Below, in pieces: positions 29,843 through 39,504 of a stretch of DNA of 64,000 nucleotides. The translations under genes were made by a program, and so were the position numbers. The notes beneath the pieces were generated by a model, which saw only the letters and a program-made list of their open reading frames with translations, was not told where the DNA came from and did not search any database. Origin of the DNA: Levilactobacillus tangyuanensis (GTDB lineage: Bacteria; Bacillota; Bacilli; Lactobacillales; Lactobacillaceae); the NCBI RefSeq assembly GCF_003946545.1, contig NZ_RHOA01000005.1, positions 53,667-117,666 on the forward strand. The letters run 5' to 3'. Each line of letters opens with the position of its first letter. The first letter of the stretch is position 1.

Positions 29843-31024
29843 ATGCAAATTTCAAAACGAGCACAGGCAGTTCAACCCTCGGCGACCTTTGCGACGGCCC
29901 AAAAGGCCGATGCATTACAAGCCACAGGGGTTGATGTGATTAATCTTTGTATTGGGCAACCGGATTTTCCGACACCCACAAATATTAAGGATGCCACGGT
30001 AGCGGCCATCCGAGCCGACCAGGTTGACGGGTATACCGCCACGCCAGGGATCACCCCGTTACGTCAAGCGGTGATCGATCACATTGTGATGCCACAGGGT
30101 GAAACGACCTTTACCGCCGACCAAGTTGTCGTGACAACGGGGGCTAAGATGGCGTTATATGCGCTATTCCAAGCCATTCTTGATCCGGGCGATGACGTCC
30201 TCATCCCGGCACCTTACTGGGTGAGCTACGGCGAACAGGTTCGCTTGGCTGGCGGCCGTCCCATTGAAATTGCCCCAACGAGCTCATTCAAGGTGACGCC
30301 AGACCAATTGGCGACGGCCTTAACGCCATCGACGAAGGCTGTCGTGTTGAACTCGCCCCAGAATCCTAGTGGGGTTGTTTACACGCAGGCCGAGTTGAAG
30401 GCTATCGGTGCCTGGGCGGTTGACCACGACTTATTAGTAATTGCTGATGAAATCTATGGCGAATTATTGTATGATGGAAATACGCCTGCGCCGTCAATGC
30501 TTGGGATTGACCCGGCCATCACGGCTAATGTCGTGGTGATCAATGGGGTTTCTAAAACCTATGCCATGACGGGCTGGCGGATCGGCTTCTTAATTGGCCA
30601 ACCGGCGGTGGTTGGCGCCGTCAATAAGGTGCTGTCGCATATGACCGGGAACACCGCGGCCGTCAGTCAGGCGGCTGCTTTGGGTGCCTTAACGGGCGAC
30701 CAATCGGCGGTAACCACCATGCGTGCAGCCTTTAAGGACCGACTGGACACCATCTATCCTTTATTAATGGCCATTCCAGGTTTTGAGTTGCCATTAAAGC
30801 CACAGGGGGCGTTTTATCTCTTCCCTGAGGTGACGCAGGCGATGGCACAGAAACATTGTGCAACGTCGGCAGAGTTCGCTGACTTACTCCTTAACGAGGC
30901 CCATGTGGCCGTTGTGGCGGGAGAAGCCTTTGGTCTGGCTAACCACATCCGTTTAAGCTACGCCACGGATCTGGCTACCTTAAAACAGGCCATGCAGCGA
31001 ATTAACACATTTATGCAAGATTAA
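29843..31024 (+). CDS. aspB: Aspartate aminotransferase (class I PLP enzyme)
   Basis: This is a fold-type I aminotransferase of 393 residues. LCIGQPDFPTP (about residues 33-43), the substrate-binding NSPQNPSGVVYT segment, the Asp/Tyr pair in IADEIYGEL and the PLP lysine in GVSKTYAMTGWRIGF (Lys near 236) are all present. It is expected to transfer the amino group between glutamate and oxaloacetate. The linkage to asnS downstream (31-base gap) gives an aspartate/asparagine supply logic conserved across Firmicutes. ATG 29843 has AGGAGG 6-7 bases upstream. Confidence 0.93.
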   Translation: MQISKRAQAVQPSATFATAQKADALQATGVDVINLCIGQPDFPTPTNIKDATVAAIRADQVDGYTATPGITPLRQAVIDHIVMPQGETTFTADQVVVTTGAKMALYALFQAILDPGDDVLIPAPYWVSYGEQVRLAGGRPIEIAPTSSFKVTPDQLATALTPSTKAVVLNSPQNPSGVVYTQAELKAIGAWAVDHDLLVIADEIYGELLYDGNTPAPSMLGIDPAITANVVVINGVSKTYAMTGWRIGFLIGQPAVVGAVNKVLSHMTGNTAAVSQAAALGALTGDQSAVTTMRAAFKDRLDTIYPLLMAIPGFELPLKPQGAFYLFPEVTQAMAQKHCATSAEFADLLLNEAHVAVVAGEAFGLANHIRLSYATDLATLKQAMQRINTFMQD

Positions 31025-31055
31025 CTAAAAATTGTTAAGAGATGGAGGAATTGAC

Positions 31056-32351
31056 TTGGAACAGATCAATATTATTGATGCTAGCAAACACGTTGACGAA
31101 AAAGTAAAGATTGGTGTTTGGCTAACCAATAAGCGTTCAAGCGGTAAGATTGCCTTCCTACAGTTACGTGACGGGACCGCCTTCTTCCAAGGCGTTGTGC
31201 TTAAGAAAGCTGTAGACGAAGAGACTTTTGAATTAGCCAAGGAACTCCGCCAGGAAACCAGTATGTGGATCACCGGGATTATTCATCAAGATGACCGGTC
31301 CCACTTTGGCTATGAAATCGAAGTTGAAGGGATTGAAGTGATTGGGGAAAGTGAAGACTACCCAATTACGCCTAAGGAACATGGGGTGGACTTCTTGATG
31401 GACCACCGTCACTTGTGGCTCCGTTCATCCAAGCCGCATGCCTTGATGCGGATCCGTAACGAAGTCATTCGGGCAACCTACGAATTCTACAACAAGGAAG
31501 GCTTCACCAAGATTGATTCACCAATCTTAACCGGGAGTGCCCCCGAAGGCACGACCGACCTGTTCCACACGGAATACTTTGACCGTGACGCTTACCTGTC
31601 ACAATCTGGCCAATTGTATGCTGAAGCCGGCGCCATGGCCTTCAACAAGGTCTTTACCTTTGGGCCAACATTCCGGGCAGAAAAGTCTAAGACGCGTCGT
31701 CACTTGATCGAATTCTGGATGATTGAACCCGAAATGGCCTTCATGCACCAAGAAGAAAGCCTGGAAGTTCAAGAACAATACGTGGCCTTCTTGGTTCAAA
31801 ACGTCATCGACCACTGTGCCGCTGACTTGAAGACCTTGGGCCGGGATGTGGATGTCTTGAAGAAGTACACCCAATTACCTTACCCACGGATCAGTTACGA
31901 TGAAGCCATCGACCTGTTGAAGCAAAACGGCTTCGACTTGGAATGGGGTGTCGACTTCGGTTCACCAGAAGAAACTTTCCTGGCGGATCACTTCGACAAG
32001 CCAGTCTTTGTCCTGAACTACCCTAAGGCTATCAAGCCATTCTACATGAAGCCACACCCAACTCGGGAGGATGTTTACATCTGTGCCGACCTGTTAGCCC
32101 CAGAAGGCTACGGGGAAATTATTGGGGGCTCCGAACGTGAAGTCGATTACGACCTCTTATTGGAACAAGTTAAGAAGGCTGGTCTGGACCCAGACGAATA
32201 CAGCTGGTACCTTGACTTACGGAAGTATGGTTCCGTGCCTCACTCCGGCTTCGGGATGGGACTCGAACGGTTCTTGACCTGGATTACCGGTGAAGAACAT
32301 GTTCGTGAGGCCATTCCATTCCCACGTTTGCTTAACCGGATTTACCCTTAA
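31056..32351 (+). CDS. asnS: Asparaginyl-tRNA synthetase
   Basis: This class IIb synthetase has 431 residues. The N-terminal OB-fold anticodon-binding domain (about 1-105, [23 protein letters not shown]) is followed by the catalytic core with motif 2 ([28 protein letters not shown]) and motif 3 ([15 protein letters not shown]). It charges tRNA-Asn. The likely start is TTG 31056, with GGAGGA 6 bases before it; no ATG fits the conserved N-terminus. No T-box leader with its conserved antiterminator sequence was seen upstream, in keeping with co-transcription with aspB. Confidence 0.95.
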   Translation: MEQINIIDASKHVDEKVKIGVWLTNKRSSGKIAFLQLRDGTAFFQGVVLKKAVDEETFELAKELRQETSMWITGIIHQDDRSHFGYEIEVEGIEVIGESEDYPITPKEHGVDFLMDHRHLWLRSSKPHALMRIRNEVIRATYEFYNKEGFTKIDSPILTGSAPEGTTDLFHTEYFDRDAYLSQSGQLYAEAGAMAFNKVFTFGPTFRAEKSKTRRHLIEFWMIEPEMAFMHQEESLEVQEQYVAFLVQNVIDHCAADLKTLGRDVDVLKKYTQLPYPRISYDEAIDLLKQNGFDLEWGVDFGSPEETFLADHFDKPVFVLNYPKAIKPFYMKPHPTREDVYICADLLAPEGYGEIIGGSEREVDYDLLLEQVKKAGLDPDEYSWYLDLRKYGSVPHSGFGMGLERFLTWITGEEHVREAIPFPRLLNRIYP

Positions 32352-32362
32352 TCATTTGAAAT

Positions 32363-32404
32363 GTCAAACGGCCGCCTCACTTTTTGTGGGAGCGGTCGTT
32401 TATT
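32363..32404 (+). terminator. Terminator of asnS
   Basis: Imperfect stem (aacggccgcctcac with gtgggagcggtcgtt) around a T-rich loop, followed by a short T-run, 12 bases after the asnS stop. Confidence 0.65.
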
Positions 32405-32424
32405 AGTCAGAGGAGGTTTAGCTC

Positions 32425-33123
32425 ATGGATGATTTTACCCGTCGTTATATTGCCGCTGGTCAGACCAGCATCGCCAATTATCTCATCGACCACTATCGGG
32501 AGATTGGCCTAAGTAATGACCAGTTTCTGATTTATCTGCAGGTTCGGCGCCAGATTGACCGGGGGGATGAACTTCCCGATGCCGAAATTCTGGCACAACG
32601 ACTGGGCTGGGATAAGCCGCGGGTCTATCAGGTGCTGCACGAATTGATTTCGGGTAAGCTGATGAGTATCACGACGATTACCAATGCTCAGGGGCAGAAG
32701 CAGGACAGTTATGACTTTAGCCTGCTGACGGACAAGCTGAGCCATCTGGCGGCTCAGGAGACGCGTCAGACCGTTCAGAAGGCGGCTACAACCAATCGGG
32801 CAACCGTGTTTAATCAAATTGAGACGGAATTTGGCCGCCCATTGTCGCCACTAGAAATGGAAAGTATTAATCAATGGCTGGACGAAGACCATTATCAGCC
32901 CGAATTGATTCAGTTGGCCTTGAAGGAGGCCGTCCTCAGTCAAGCGTACAGCCTGAAATACATGGACCGGATTCTGCTAAGCTGGGAGAAGAAGCATCTG
33001 ACCACGGCGGCTCAGGTCCAACGTGAACGCGAGCGCCAGGAACCACGTCGTTCGAAGGCCCCGGATTCGGCAGCTGACTCGGCCATTCCGGATGTCCCAA
33101 TCTTTAAATTGACTGACCACTAA
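32425..33123 (+). CDS. dnaD: DnaD primosomal protein
   Basis: This protein of 232 residues has the DnaD architecture. A winged-helix N-terminal domain (about 10-100) contains LPDAEILAQRLGWDKPRVYQVLHELIS. A C-terminal DnaD-like domain (about 125-195) contains FGRPLSPLEMESINQWLDEDH and the YxxxI-type helix YSLKYMDRILLSW. It acts with DnaB and DnaI to load the replicative helicase. It has its own GAGGAGG site. In Bacillus nth follows immediately; here nth is missing from this position and found at 61 kb. Confidence 0.92.
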   Translation: MDDFTRRYIAAGQTSIANYLIDHYREIGLSNDQFLIYLQVRRQIDRGDELPDAEILAQRLGWDKPRVYQVLHELISGKLMSITTITNAQGQKQDSYDFSLLTDKLSHLAAQETRQTVQKAATTNRATVFNQIETEFGRPLSPLEMESINQWLDEDHYQPELIQLALKEAVLSQAYSLKYMDRILLSWEKKHLTTAAQVQRERERQEPRRSKAPDSAADSAIPDVPIFKLTDH

Positions 33124-33134
33124 ATCTTAATGAG

Positions 33135-33170
33135 GCAGGACCGGTAATCAGACCGGTCCTGCTTTTTTTT
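33135..33170 (+). terminator. Terminator of dnaD
   Basis: Perfect 11-bp stem (gcaggaccggt / accggtcctgc) with loop aatcag and an eight-T run. Confidence 0.93.
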
Positions 33171-33183
33171 ACGTCCGGAAACT

Positions 33184-33219
33184 AAAAAAGCGCCGCAATT
33201 CGTTAATGAATTGCGGCGC
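33184..33219 (-). terminator. Terminator of ponA
   Basis: Perfect 12-bp stem (gcgccgcaattc / gaattgcggcgc) with loop gttaat. The A-run at 33184-33189 becomes a T-run on the minus strand. Confidence 0.92.
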
Positions 33220-33236
33220 CTTTGAGTTAACCAAGC

Positions 33237-35516
33237 CTAACTGTTATCGTTCTTGTTAGTTGTCGCATTGGACGTATCCGTAGAGTTGGTATTGGTGTCG
33301 TTACCAGTACCACCGCTAGGCTTCTGTTCCGTGCTAGCGGACTCTTTACTACTACTGGACTCGGTCGTTGAGGCATGTGACGAACTGCTATTGGTTGTCA
33401 CTTGGTTGTTGCTACTGTAAGCCGATGAGTTGGTGGTGTTGGTTGACCCATACTGACTCGTGGCCGTGGTGTCGCCAACGGTACCAGGATGACCGGTAAC
33501 GTAGTATTCCTTTTGATTGTTTTGCGTGGTTTCGGTGACGGTACTTGGTGCCGTCCAATCGGAATTGGTAACCTTCGTCGAGAGGTAACTCATTTCGTAT
33601 TTGTAAATTTGTTGGGCAATCTTGGTTTCCGACTCGCTGACGTAGTGACCAGCCTGGAACTGCTTATCATAACCGGTCCATACGGAGACGGAGTAGTTCT
33701 TGGTGTAACCCGAGAACCAGGAATCCATCGTCGCGCCATCCGGCACCTGATCGGCATAGTCATCGGGGTAGGAGTCCGTCCCGGTCTTCCCAGCCTGATA
33801 GAGGCCAGAAATCTCGGCGGCTGTCCCGGAACCATTGTCGTTGGTAATAACATCCTTCATCATGTCGGTAATCATGAAGGCCGTTGCGGCGGACATGGCT
33901 TTCTTCCCGGTAGAGGCATAGTTATGCGACTTGCCATCTTGCGTGACGACGCGTGAGACCAGGTAAGGCTTGTAGTACGTCCCACCGTTGGCGAAGGCGG
34001 CATAGGCTGCGGCCTCTTGTTCCGTTGAGATGTACAACCCAATCCCATTTTGCAGGGTCAGGGTCTTGTCGAAACTCATGCCGAGGCCTTTCAAGAAGTC
34101 GGTTGCCTTGCTGATCCCCACGTTTTGTAACGTCCGAACCGCCGGAATGTTCCGTGATTCGTAAAGGGCCTTACGCATGGTAATGGTTCCTTGGTACTGC
34201 CGGTCCCAGTCGTAGAGGTTCTTGTCGGTCCCGGGGTAGGTGAAGGCACTATCCTTGACCGGTTCGTAGGTTGGATAGTTAAGATATTCAATTGCTGGAC
34301 CGTAATCCATCAATGGCTTAGCCGTTGATGCGCTTGACCGGTCGGTTTGAACGGCCCGGTTCAGGCCGAAGGTGACCTTACCGGTCTTACGACCACCCAG
34401 CATGGCGACGACCTTCCCGGAATTGGGTTCCACGATGGTTGATCCAACCTGGAATTTGCTGGAAGGATAGGTGATGTAGCTGCTACCATTAGCGATGTCA
34501 TAGAGTTTCTTTTGAGCATCGAGATCCAGGTTTGTGTGAACCTTAAGGCCACCGGTCGTGGTGTTATAGCCCTTAGATTTCAATTCGGCGTAGACCTGCT
34601 TGAGGTAGGCGTCAATGACCTTGGTGGTCTTGGCGCTGGTGCCGGAAGTCTTGTGGGTCTTAGCCAGGCCAGCTGTGATGCTGGTTGCCTGGGCCTGACT
34701 GGCTTGCGCACTGGTGATGACATTATTCTTAGCCATTGCGGACAGGACCAGGTCCCGCCGTTTCTTAGCATATTGAGGATAGGACGTTGGGTCGTAGTTC
34801 GTTGGCGATTGTGGCATCCCGGCCAGTAACGCCAATTGGGGTAATCCTAACTTCTTAAGGCTAGTCCCGTAATAGTACTCGGCGGCCGTTTCCATCCCAT
34901 AGACCCCGTTACCCATGTAGACCTTGTTCACATAGTATTCCAGGATCTGGTCCTTCGAGTATTCATGGTCAACCTTTAAGGCTAACCAGGCTTCCTGGGC
35001 CTTCCGCTTCAGGGTTCGGTCGGAGGCCGCAGTGGAGAAGACGGAGAGCTTAACCAATTGTTGGGTTAAGGTACTCCCACCTTGCATCCCCAATGAGGAT
35101 CCACTGACGTTGGCGAAGGCTGCCCCAAGAATCCGGATGGGGTCAACCCCGTCGTTCTTGTAGAAACGCCGGTCTTCGGTAGAAACGACGGCTTTCTTCA
35201 AGGTAGCCGGGATGTCGTCGGACTTCACATAGCTACGGTTCTGGGCCCCCAGCCGTGAAATAATGTTGCCCTTGGCATCGTAGACCCGGGTCGACGTGTC
35301 ACTAGACAGGGCGCCTTGCGTGACCTTAGGCGCGCTCTGAGCATAGTAGAAGAACAACCCAGCGCCGGCCAGTAGGAGGAGCACACCGACGGCGACAATG
35401 ATAAACAGAATGCGCCGGAACAAGCGCCAGCCGTTTCGACGCGGCTTTTTGGGACCCGGAGTTCGCTCGGCGTTGCGACTCATCCGAGTTTCACGAGTGG
35501 TATTGTTACTAGACAT
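33237..35516 (-). CDS. ponA: Class A penicillin-binding protein 1A
   Basis: This bifunctional murein synthase has 759 residues. A basic cytoplasmic tail is followed by a membrane anchor (about 31-55). The GT51 glycosyltransferase shows STEDRRFYKNDGVDP and GGSTLTQQLVK. The transpeptidase shows SxxK (SSASTAKPL), SxN (ESRNIPAV) and KTG (AGKTGTD). The last 90 residues or so form a Ser/Thr/Asn/Gln-rich low-complexity tail, probably a wall-spanning linker. It starts at ATG 35516 with AAAGGAG. It follows recU by 33 bases on the same strand, the recU-ponA pair conserved in Firmicutes. Confidence 0.95.
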   Translation of the reverse strand: MSSNNTTRETRMSRNAERTPGPKKPRRNGWRLFRRILFIIVAVGVLLLLAGAGLFFYYAQSAPKVTQGALSSDTSTRVYDAKGNIISRLGAQNRSYVKSDDIPATLKKAVVSTEDRRFYKNDGVDPIRILGAAFANVSGSSLGMQGGSTLTQQLVKLSVFSTAASDRTLKRKAQEAWLALKVDHEYSKDQILEYYVNKVYMGNGVYGMETAAEYYYGTSLKKLGLPQLALLAGMPQSPTNYDPTSYPQYAKKRRDLVLSAMAKNNVITSAQASQAQATSITAGLAKTHKTSGTSAKTTKVIDAYLKQVYAELKSKGYNTTTGGLKVHTNLDLDAQKKLYDIANGSSYITYPSSKFQVGSTIVEPNSGKVVAMLGGRKTGKVTFGLNRAVQTDRSSASTAKPLMDYGPAIEYLNYPTYEPVKDSAFTYPGTDKNLYDWDRQYQGTITMRKALYESRNIPAVRTLQNVGISKATDFLKGLGMSFDKTLTLQNGIGLYISTEQEAAAYAAFANGGTYYKPYLVSRVVTQDGKSHNYASTGKKAMSAATAFMITDMMKDVITNDNGSGTAAEISGLYQAGKTGTDSYPDDYADQVPDGATMDSWFSGYTKNYSVSVWTGYDKQFQAGHYVSESETKIAQQIYKYEMSYLSTKVTNSDWTAPSTVTETTQNNQKEYYVTGHPGTVGDTTATSQYGSTNTTNSSAYSSNNQVTTNSSSSHASTTESSSSKESASTEQKPSGGTGNDTNTNSTDTSNATTNKNDNS

Positions 35517-35549
35517 GGTAATCTCCTTTATGTTTAACCGGGATGGAAC

Positions 35550-36164
35550 TTACGAAAGTGTTTCAATCAACTCATCCACGGCATTAAGATAAGGAACTGG
35601 AATCTGAAGCGCAGCGGGAATTAAAATCCCGTTGGTTTGAATCTCGGTGTACGGAACAGACTTACGTCCGCCCGTCGCCTGGGCATCCCAGAACTGAAAT
35701 AAGTATTTGGCCGGATACAAGTAGGTCTCTTCGTGGGCAACGAATTTAATAATAGCAAAACAAATCCCACCTTGAGCGACGCAGGCTCGCATATGGTCAA
35801 TCTGGTGTTCATGGAAATTCTTGAGGGGAAACGACCCTTGGTTGCGGGTTTCCTTGGCATCGAAGTCCAAGTAGTGACCGCGGTACACGCCATTGTAGTC
35901 CGTGGTGGAGGCGGTACTGAAGTAGGCCTCCTTAATGACAGCCGCACTTCGCTTAGGGTAGTCAACCTTGACAATTTGAATGGGCGTTGGCTTCTTATGA
36001 ACAACCGCTTTTCCCCGTGACTCGTAATAGGTATTACTTTCGTTCAATGCTTCCTCTAATGACATGCCCCGTTTGCCATAGTTCGTATAGGTACTGGGGA
36101 AGCGGGGCCCCGTTTTACCGGCTGGTGATTGATAGGCATTCCCGTTGGGATACCGGATAGTCAT
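35550..36164 (-). CDS. recU: Holliday junction resolvase RecU
   Basis: This is a RecU protein of 204 residues, which resolves Holliday junctions in Gram-positives. GMSLEEALNESNTYY, the catalytic D-x(n)-E-x-K motif in HYLDFDAKETRN (about residues 95-107) and QIDHMRACVAQGGICF are conserved. AAAGGAG lies 10-12 bases before ATG 36164. It forms an operon with ponA, linking recombination and septal wall synthesis as in Bacillus. An extended -10 (minus-strand TGG-TATAAT, 36222-36227) lies about 60 bases upstream. Confidence 0.94.
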   Translation of the reverse strand: MTIRYPNGNAYQSPAGKTGPRFPSTYTNYGKRGMSLEEALNESNTYYESRGKAVVHKKPTPIQIVKVDYPKRSAAVIKEAYFSTASTTDYNGVYRGHYLDFDAKETRNQGSFPLKNFHEHQIDHMRACVAQGGICFAIIKFVAHEETYLYPAKYLFQFWDAQATGGRKSVPYTEIQTNGILIPAALQIPVPYLNAVDELIETLS

Positions 36165-36221
36165 GGATGCTCACACTCCTTTAGAAAAAACCACACGTTA
36201 AATTGCGGCCCAGTTATTGAC

Positions 36222-36230
36222 ATTATACCA
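36222..36230 (-). promoter_or_regulatory. Extended -10 promoter element for recU-ponA
   Basis: On the minus strand TGGTATAAT is read from 36230 to 36222, about 60 bases upstream of the recU ATG. No strong -35 is visible, as is usual with the TGn form. Confidence 0.65.
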
Positions 36231-36358
36231 ACCTCAAGAAGAAATAAAAACAACTAAACCGGCCTTCATAAATTGAACAACGTTAATTTTACGCGTTTTT
36301 GGTGGAATGGGCGGCTTTTTTTGTTACACTTAAGTTATTGTTAAAAGGAGATGACGCC

Positions 36359-36928
36359 GTGAGTCGATTGTGGTTAACGGGTTACCGTAGCTATGAGCTC
36401 GGGGTGTTTGGTAACCAAGACCCGAAGTTATTAGTGATCAAGGATACCCTCAAAAAATTACTGATTAATAAGATAGAAAATGGCACGGACTGGTTGATTA
36501 CCGGCGGCCAATTAGGCGTTGAACAGTGGGCGGTTGAGGTTGGTCTGAGTCTGAAACCAGACTATCCCGAGCTGAAGATTGCGGTCATGACGCCATTTTC
36601 CGACTTCGGGGGCAACTGGAACGAGGATAACAAGGGGCGGTATGCGCAACTTGCCAGCCAGGTGGATTTTCACCAATCCGTCAGTGAGCAACCCTATCAT
36701 GGGCCCCAACAGTTAAGAAACTATCAAGAATTTATGTTGACCCACACGGATGAGGCGGTCATGGTTTATGATTTAGAGGTTGAAGGAAAGCCTAAGTATG
36801 ATTACCAGGTGATTCACCGGTATCAAGACCAGCATGCTTATCCGCTAACACTGATTGATATGGACTGGTTACAAGAAAGTGCCAACGAATATCAAGAAAA
36901 TTTAAATAATGGTTCCCAATTTGAGTAA
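36359..36928 (+). CDS. ypsA: YpsA family protein (DUF1273, SLOG superfamily)
   Basis: This protein of 189 residues has the SLOG/Rossmann-like pattern of YpsA: LWLTGYRSYELGVF at the N-terminus, the G-G motif WLITGGQLGVEQWA (about residues 46-59) and Y-H-G-P. YpsA is implicated in cell division and oxidative stress in Bacillus, and nucleotide-derivative binding is predicted for the fold. GTG 36359 is chosen because AAAAGGAG precedes it by 8 bases; upstream residues in the longer frame are unlike the family. It sits 55 bases before gpsB, the same pairing as in Bacillus. Confidence 0.9.
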   Translation: MSRLWLTGYRSYELGVFGNQDPKLLVIKDTLKKLLINKIENGTDWLITGGQLGVEQWAVEVGLSLKPDYPELKIAVMTPFSDFGGNWNEDNKGRYAQLASQVDFHQSVSEQPYHGPQQLRNYQEFMLTHTDEAVMVYDLEVEGKPKYDYQVIHRYQDQHAYPLTLIDMDWLQESANEYQENLNNGSQFE

Positions 36929-36983
36929 AAACTGGTATTATTAATATCGCCGGTTTGATTAGGATAACGAGGTGTAATGATCA

Positions 36984-37337
36984 ATGGAAAACGTTAATTT
37001 TACTCCCAAGGAGATTTTGCAAAAGCAATTCCGTCAAAAAATGCGGGGTTATGACCCTGACGACGTTGACAGTTTCTTGGACAACGTCATCAAGGACTAC
37101 GATACTTTTGTAAAAGAGAATCAACGGCTTCAAGAAGAAAACGAACGGTTGTTGGCCAAGGTCGACGAACTCACGAAACAAGTTTCCGTGGGCGCAAGTC
37201 AACCAGCAGCAACGACAACTAGCCAGGCAACTTCAAGTGTCACGAACATGGACATCTTGAAGCGGCTTTCCAATTTGGAACGGCACGTTTTCGGTTCACA
37301 ATTAGATAATGATCCAAACGAGTCACATCGTTTGTAG
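36984..37337 (+). CDS. gpsB: Cell division regulator GpsB (DivIVA-like)
   Basis: This protein of 117 residues has the N-terminal DivIVA/GpsB domain ([28 protein letters not shown]; each half under 20 residues is highly conserved). A coiled coil (about 35-70), an Ala/Thr/Ser linker and the C-terminal trimerisation helix ([16 protein letters not shown]) follow. GpsB links PBPs to the division and elongation machineries; PBP1A is encoded 1.5 kb away. The nearest ribosome binding site is gagg/ggtg upstream of ATG 36984. rnpB follows immediately. Confidence 0.94.
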   Translation: MENVNFTPKEILQKQFRQKMRGYDPDDVDSFLDNVIKDYDTFVKENQRLQEENERLLAKVDELTKQVSVGASQPAATTTSQATSSVTNMDILKRLSNLERHVFGSQLDNDPNESHRL

Positions 37338-37349
37338 AATTATATAGAC

Positions 37350-37746
37350 TGGTGTAAATCCTGAGTAATCGCGGTCGGCATATGTCGGCTGAGGAAAGTC
37401 CATGCTCGCACAGGCTGCGATGCCTGTAGTGTTCGTGCTCGGTGAAAAAATAAGCCGGGGGACGTTAGGAACAACGTTACGGCGGGAAAAAACGACTAAG
37501 GCTTCGGCTATGTCCTAGTATCCCTGAAAAGTGCCACAGTGACGATACGTCTAGGGAAACCTAGGCGGTGGAACGCGGTAAACCCCTCGAGCGGGCAACC
37601 CAAACTTTTGGTAGGGGCGCTTCACACATGGAATTGAACGAAGTGTGGGGGGAGAGGAAACTCTCGAGATAGATGATTACTGCCACGTGATTGTTTGCCT
37701 GAAACAGTCGCGGGGTACAAAACATGGCTTACAGGGATTTGCACCA
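37350..37746 (+). ncRNA. rnpB: RNase P RNA, class B (Bacillus type)
   Basis: The catalytic RNA of RNase P. The conserved 5' core GAGGAAAGTCCATGCTCGCAC is at about 37390-37410. The 3' core ACAAAACATGGCTTACAG is at about 37717-37734. The terminal helix P1 pairs TGGTGTAAATCC (37350-37361) with GGATTTGCACCA (37735-37746). The length of about 397 nt and the absence of the type-A-specific arrangement fit class B. It lies between gpsB and the rlmL-like gene, as in Bacillus. The 5' end is set by the P1 pairing and could differ by a few bases. Confidence 0.95.
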
Positions 37747-37755
37747 TGTCAGGTT

Positions 37756-37782
37756 GGTGGGAGCTTGCTCCCACCTTTTTTT
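37756..37782 (+). terminator. Terminator of rnpB
   Basis: Stem ggtgggagc / gctcccacc with a two-base apex and seven T residues, 10 bases after the P1 helix of RNase P RNA. Confidence 0.92.
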
Positions 37783-37884
37783 ATAGCTATAATTAGCCTT
37801 GATTGGGCAAGAAACGATGGTCGCCATCGGTTGGTGAGCCTGGCCGTCGAGTACCAGTAGATAATGAGAAAACAGGAGGGCGTT

Positions 37885-39027
37885 ATGAAAAAATTTCATT
37901 TATACGCAGCGACTGCCAGTGGAATTGAAGCCATTGCCGGCCGAGAATTACGGGACCTAGGTTACGAGACGCAGGTCGAAAACGGCCGGGTTCGTTTCGA
38001 TGGGACAATTGAAGATATTTTACGGGCCAACCTTTGGCTACGGACAGCTGATCGTGTTCGCATCATCGTGGCCGAATTTGATGCGGTCACTTTTGATGAA
38101 TTATTCGAAGCCACCAAGGCCGTTGCCTGGGATGAACTTCTACCAATGGACGCCGCATTCCCCGTTGAGGGCCGTTCTAAGAAGTCGCAATTACATAGTG
38201 TGCCAGACGCGCAGGCGATTGTTAAAAAGGCCGTCGCAACCAAATTAGCTGCCGTCTATCATCGACGGACCCGGATGCCCGAAACCGGGGCAACCTACCC
38301 GTTGGAAGTCATGATTGATAAGGATCATGTCATGCTGACGCTGGATACCACGGGATCGAGCCTCTTCAAGCGTGGCTACCGGGTTGGTAAAGGGGGCGCG
38401 CCGTTGAAGGAAAACATGGCCGCTGCCTTAATTGCCTTGACTAGCTGGCACAAGGACATGCCTTTCTGGGATCCCGTCTGTGGATCTGGGACCATCCCCA
38501 TTGAAGCTGCACTGATTGGCCGCAACTTGGCGCCTGGGTTTAATCGTAGTTTCACCTGTGAAAGCTGGAGCTGGGTGCCACAGGAATTAAGTGACCAGAT
38601 CCGTGATGAGGCCGATGCTAAGGCGGATTACGATACGCCGCTGCAGATTTTTGGGACGGATATCGATGAGAATATGGTGGCTATTGCCAAGCGTAACGCT
38701 CAAGAAGCCGGCTTGTCACAAGATGTCACGTTCAGCCAATTGGCGGTTCAAGACTTCAAGACGGACCTGAAGCATGGGGTCATCGTGGCCAATCCCCCTT
38801 ATGGGGAACGGTTGAGTGACCAGGCCAGCGTCCGGGAACTCTACAAGCAGATGGGCCAGGTCTTCAAGCCGTTATCCGATTGGTCAAAGTACATTTTGAC
38901 CGCTGACTTGGAATTTGAACACTTCTATGGTCAGAAGGCGACCAAGACGCGGAAGCTTTACAACGGGGCCTTACGGACGGATTACTTCCAGTTCTGGGCC
39001 AAACGGCAACCACGTCAGCGAGACTAG
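37885..39027 (+). CDS. THUMP-domain class I SAM-dependent 23S rRNA methyltransferase (RlmL/YpsC-like)
   Basis: This protein of 380 residues has an N-terminal ferredoxin-like/THUMP region (about 1-155) and a Rossmann methyltransferase. The SAM site is MPFWDPVCGSGTIPIEAALI (about 193-212), and the catalytic motif IV NPPYGERL is near residue 305. It should methylate N2 of a guanine in 23S rRNA. AGGAGGG precedes ATG 37885. The HIT-family gene starts 2 bases after its stop, so the two are co-transcribed. Confidence 0.92.
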   Translation: MKKFHLYAATASGIEAIAGRELRDLGYETQVENGRVRFDGTIEDILRANLWLRTADRVRIIVAEFDAVTFDELFEATKAVAWDELLPMDAAFPVEGRSKKSQLHSVPDAQAIVKKAVATKLAAVYHRRTRMPETGATYPLEVMIDKDHVMLTLDTTGSSLFKRGYRVGKGGAPLKENMAAALIALTSWHKDMPFWDPVCGSGTIPIEAALIGRNLAPGFNRSFTCESWSWVPQELSDQIRDEADAKADYDTPLQIFGTDIDENMVAIAKRNAQEAGLSQDVTFSQLAVQDFKTDLKHGVIVANPPYGERLSDQASVRELYKQMGQVFKPLSDWSKYILTADLEFEHFYGQKATKTRKLYNGALRTDYFQFWAKRQPRQRD

Positions 39028-39029
39028 CC

Positions 39030-39413
39030 ATGCAGGAAGCCGATTGCATTTTCTGTCAAAAGACGGACATTATCTTGGAGAATGACTTGGCCAAGGCTTT
39101 CTGGGACCTGCATCCGGTGCGCAAGGGGCACCTATTGGTGGTGCCCAAGGACCATTACACCACGTACTTTGAGGTTCCTGCGGCCACACGGGTGGCCATG
39201 GATCACCTGCTGTTTGACGCCCGGGACCTGCTGATCGAACGGTACCATCCGGCAGGCTTCAACATTGGCATCAACGTGGATGCGGCGGCTGGTCAGACGG
39301 TGATGCACGCGCATGTTCACCTGATTCCCCGCTATGAGGGGGATGTTCCCGATCCCACGGGTGGGATTCGCCGGATGATTCCTCACGCGGTCAAGAAGTT
39401 ATTACGTCATTAA
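39030..39413 (+). CDS. HIT family nucleotide-binding hydrolase
   Basis: This protein of 127 residues has the histidine triad HAHVHLIPRY (His-x-His-x-His, about residues 92-101). The N-terminal DCIFCQK with two cysteines is typical of zinc-containing HIT proteins. They cleave nucleoside phosphoramidates or adenylates. It begins 2 bases after the upstream methyltransferase stop and depends on that transcript. A strong terminator follows. Confidence 0.9.
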   Translation: MQEADCIFCQKTDIILENDLAKAFWDLHPVRKGHLLVVPKDHYTTYFEVPAATRVAMDHLLFDARDLLIERYHPAGFNIGINVDAAAGQTVMHAHVHLIPRYEGDVPDPTGGIRRMIPHAVKKLLRH

Positions 39414-39427
39414 AAATTAACGTCGGA

Positions 39428-39476
39428 AAGGCTCTCGGCGACCGTTCAGCGCGGTCCGCTCGGAGGCCTTTTTTTA
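39428..39476 (+). terminator. Terminator of the methyltransferase-HIT operon
   Basis: Long imperfect hairpin (aaggctctcggcg with cgctcggaggcctt) followed by seven T residues, 15 bases after the stop. Confidence 0.85.
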
Positions 39477-39504
39477 TTAAATGAGAGAATTATGAAAATA
39501 GTCG

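Noticed and set aside
31025..31055. T-box leader for asnS
   Set aside because: The gap to aspB is only about 30 bases and no T-box antiterminator sequence is present.
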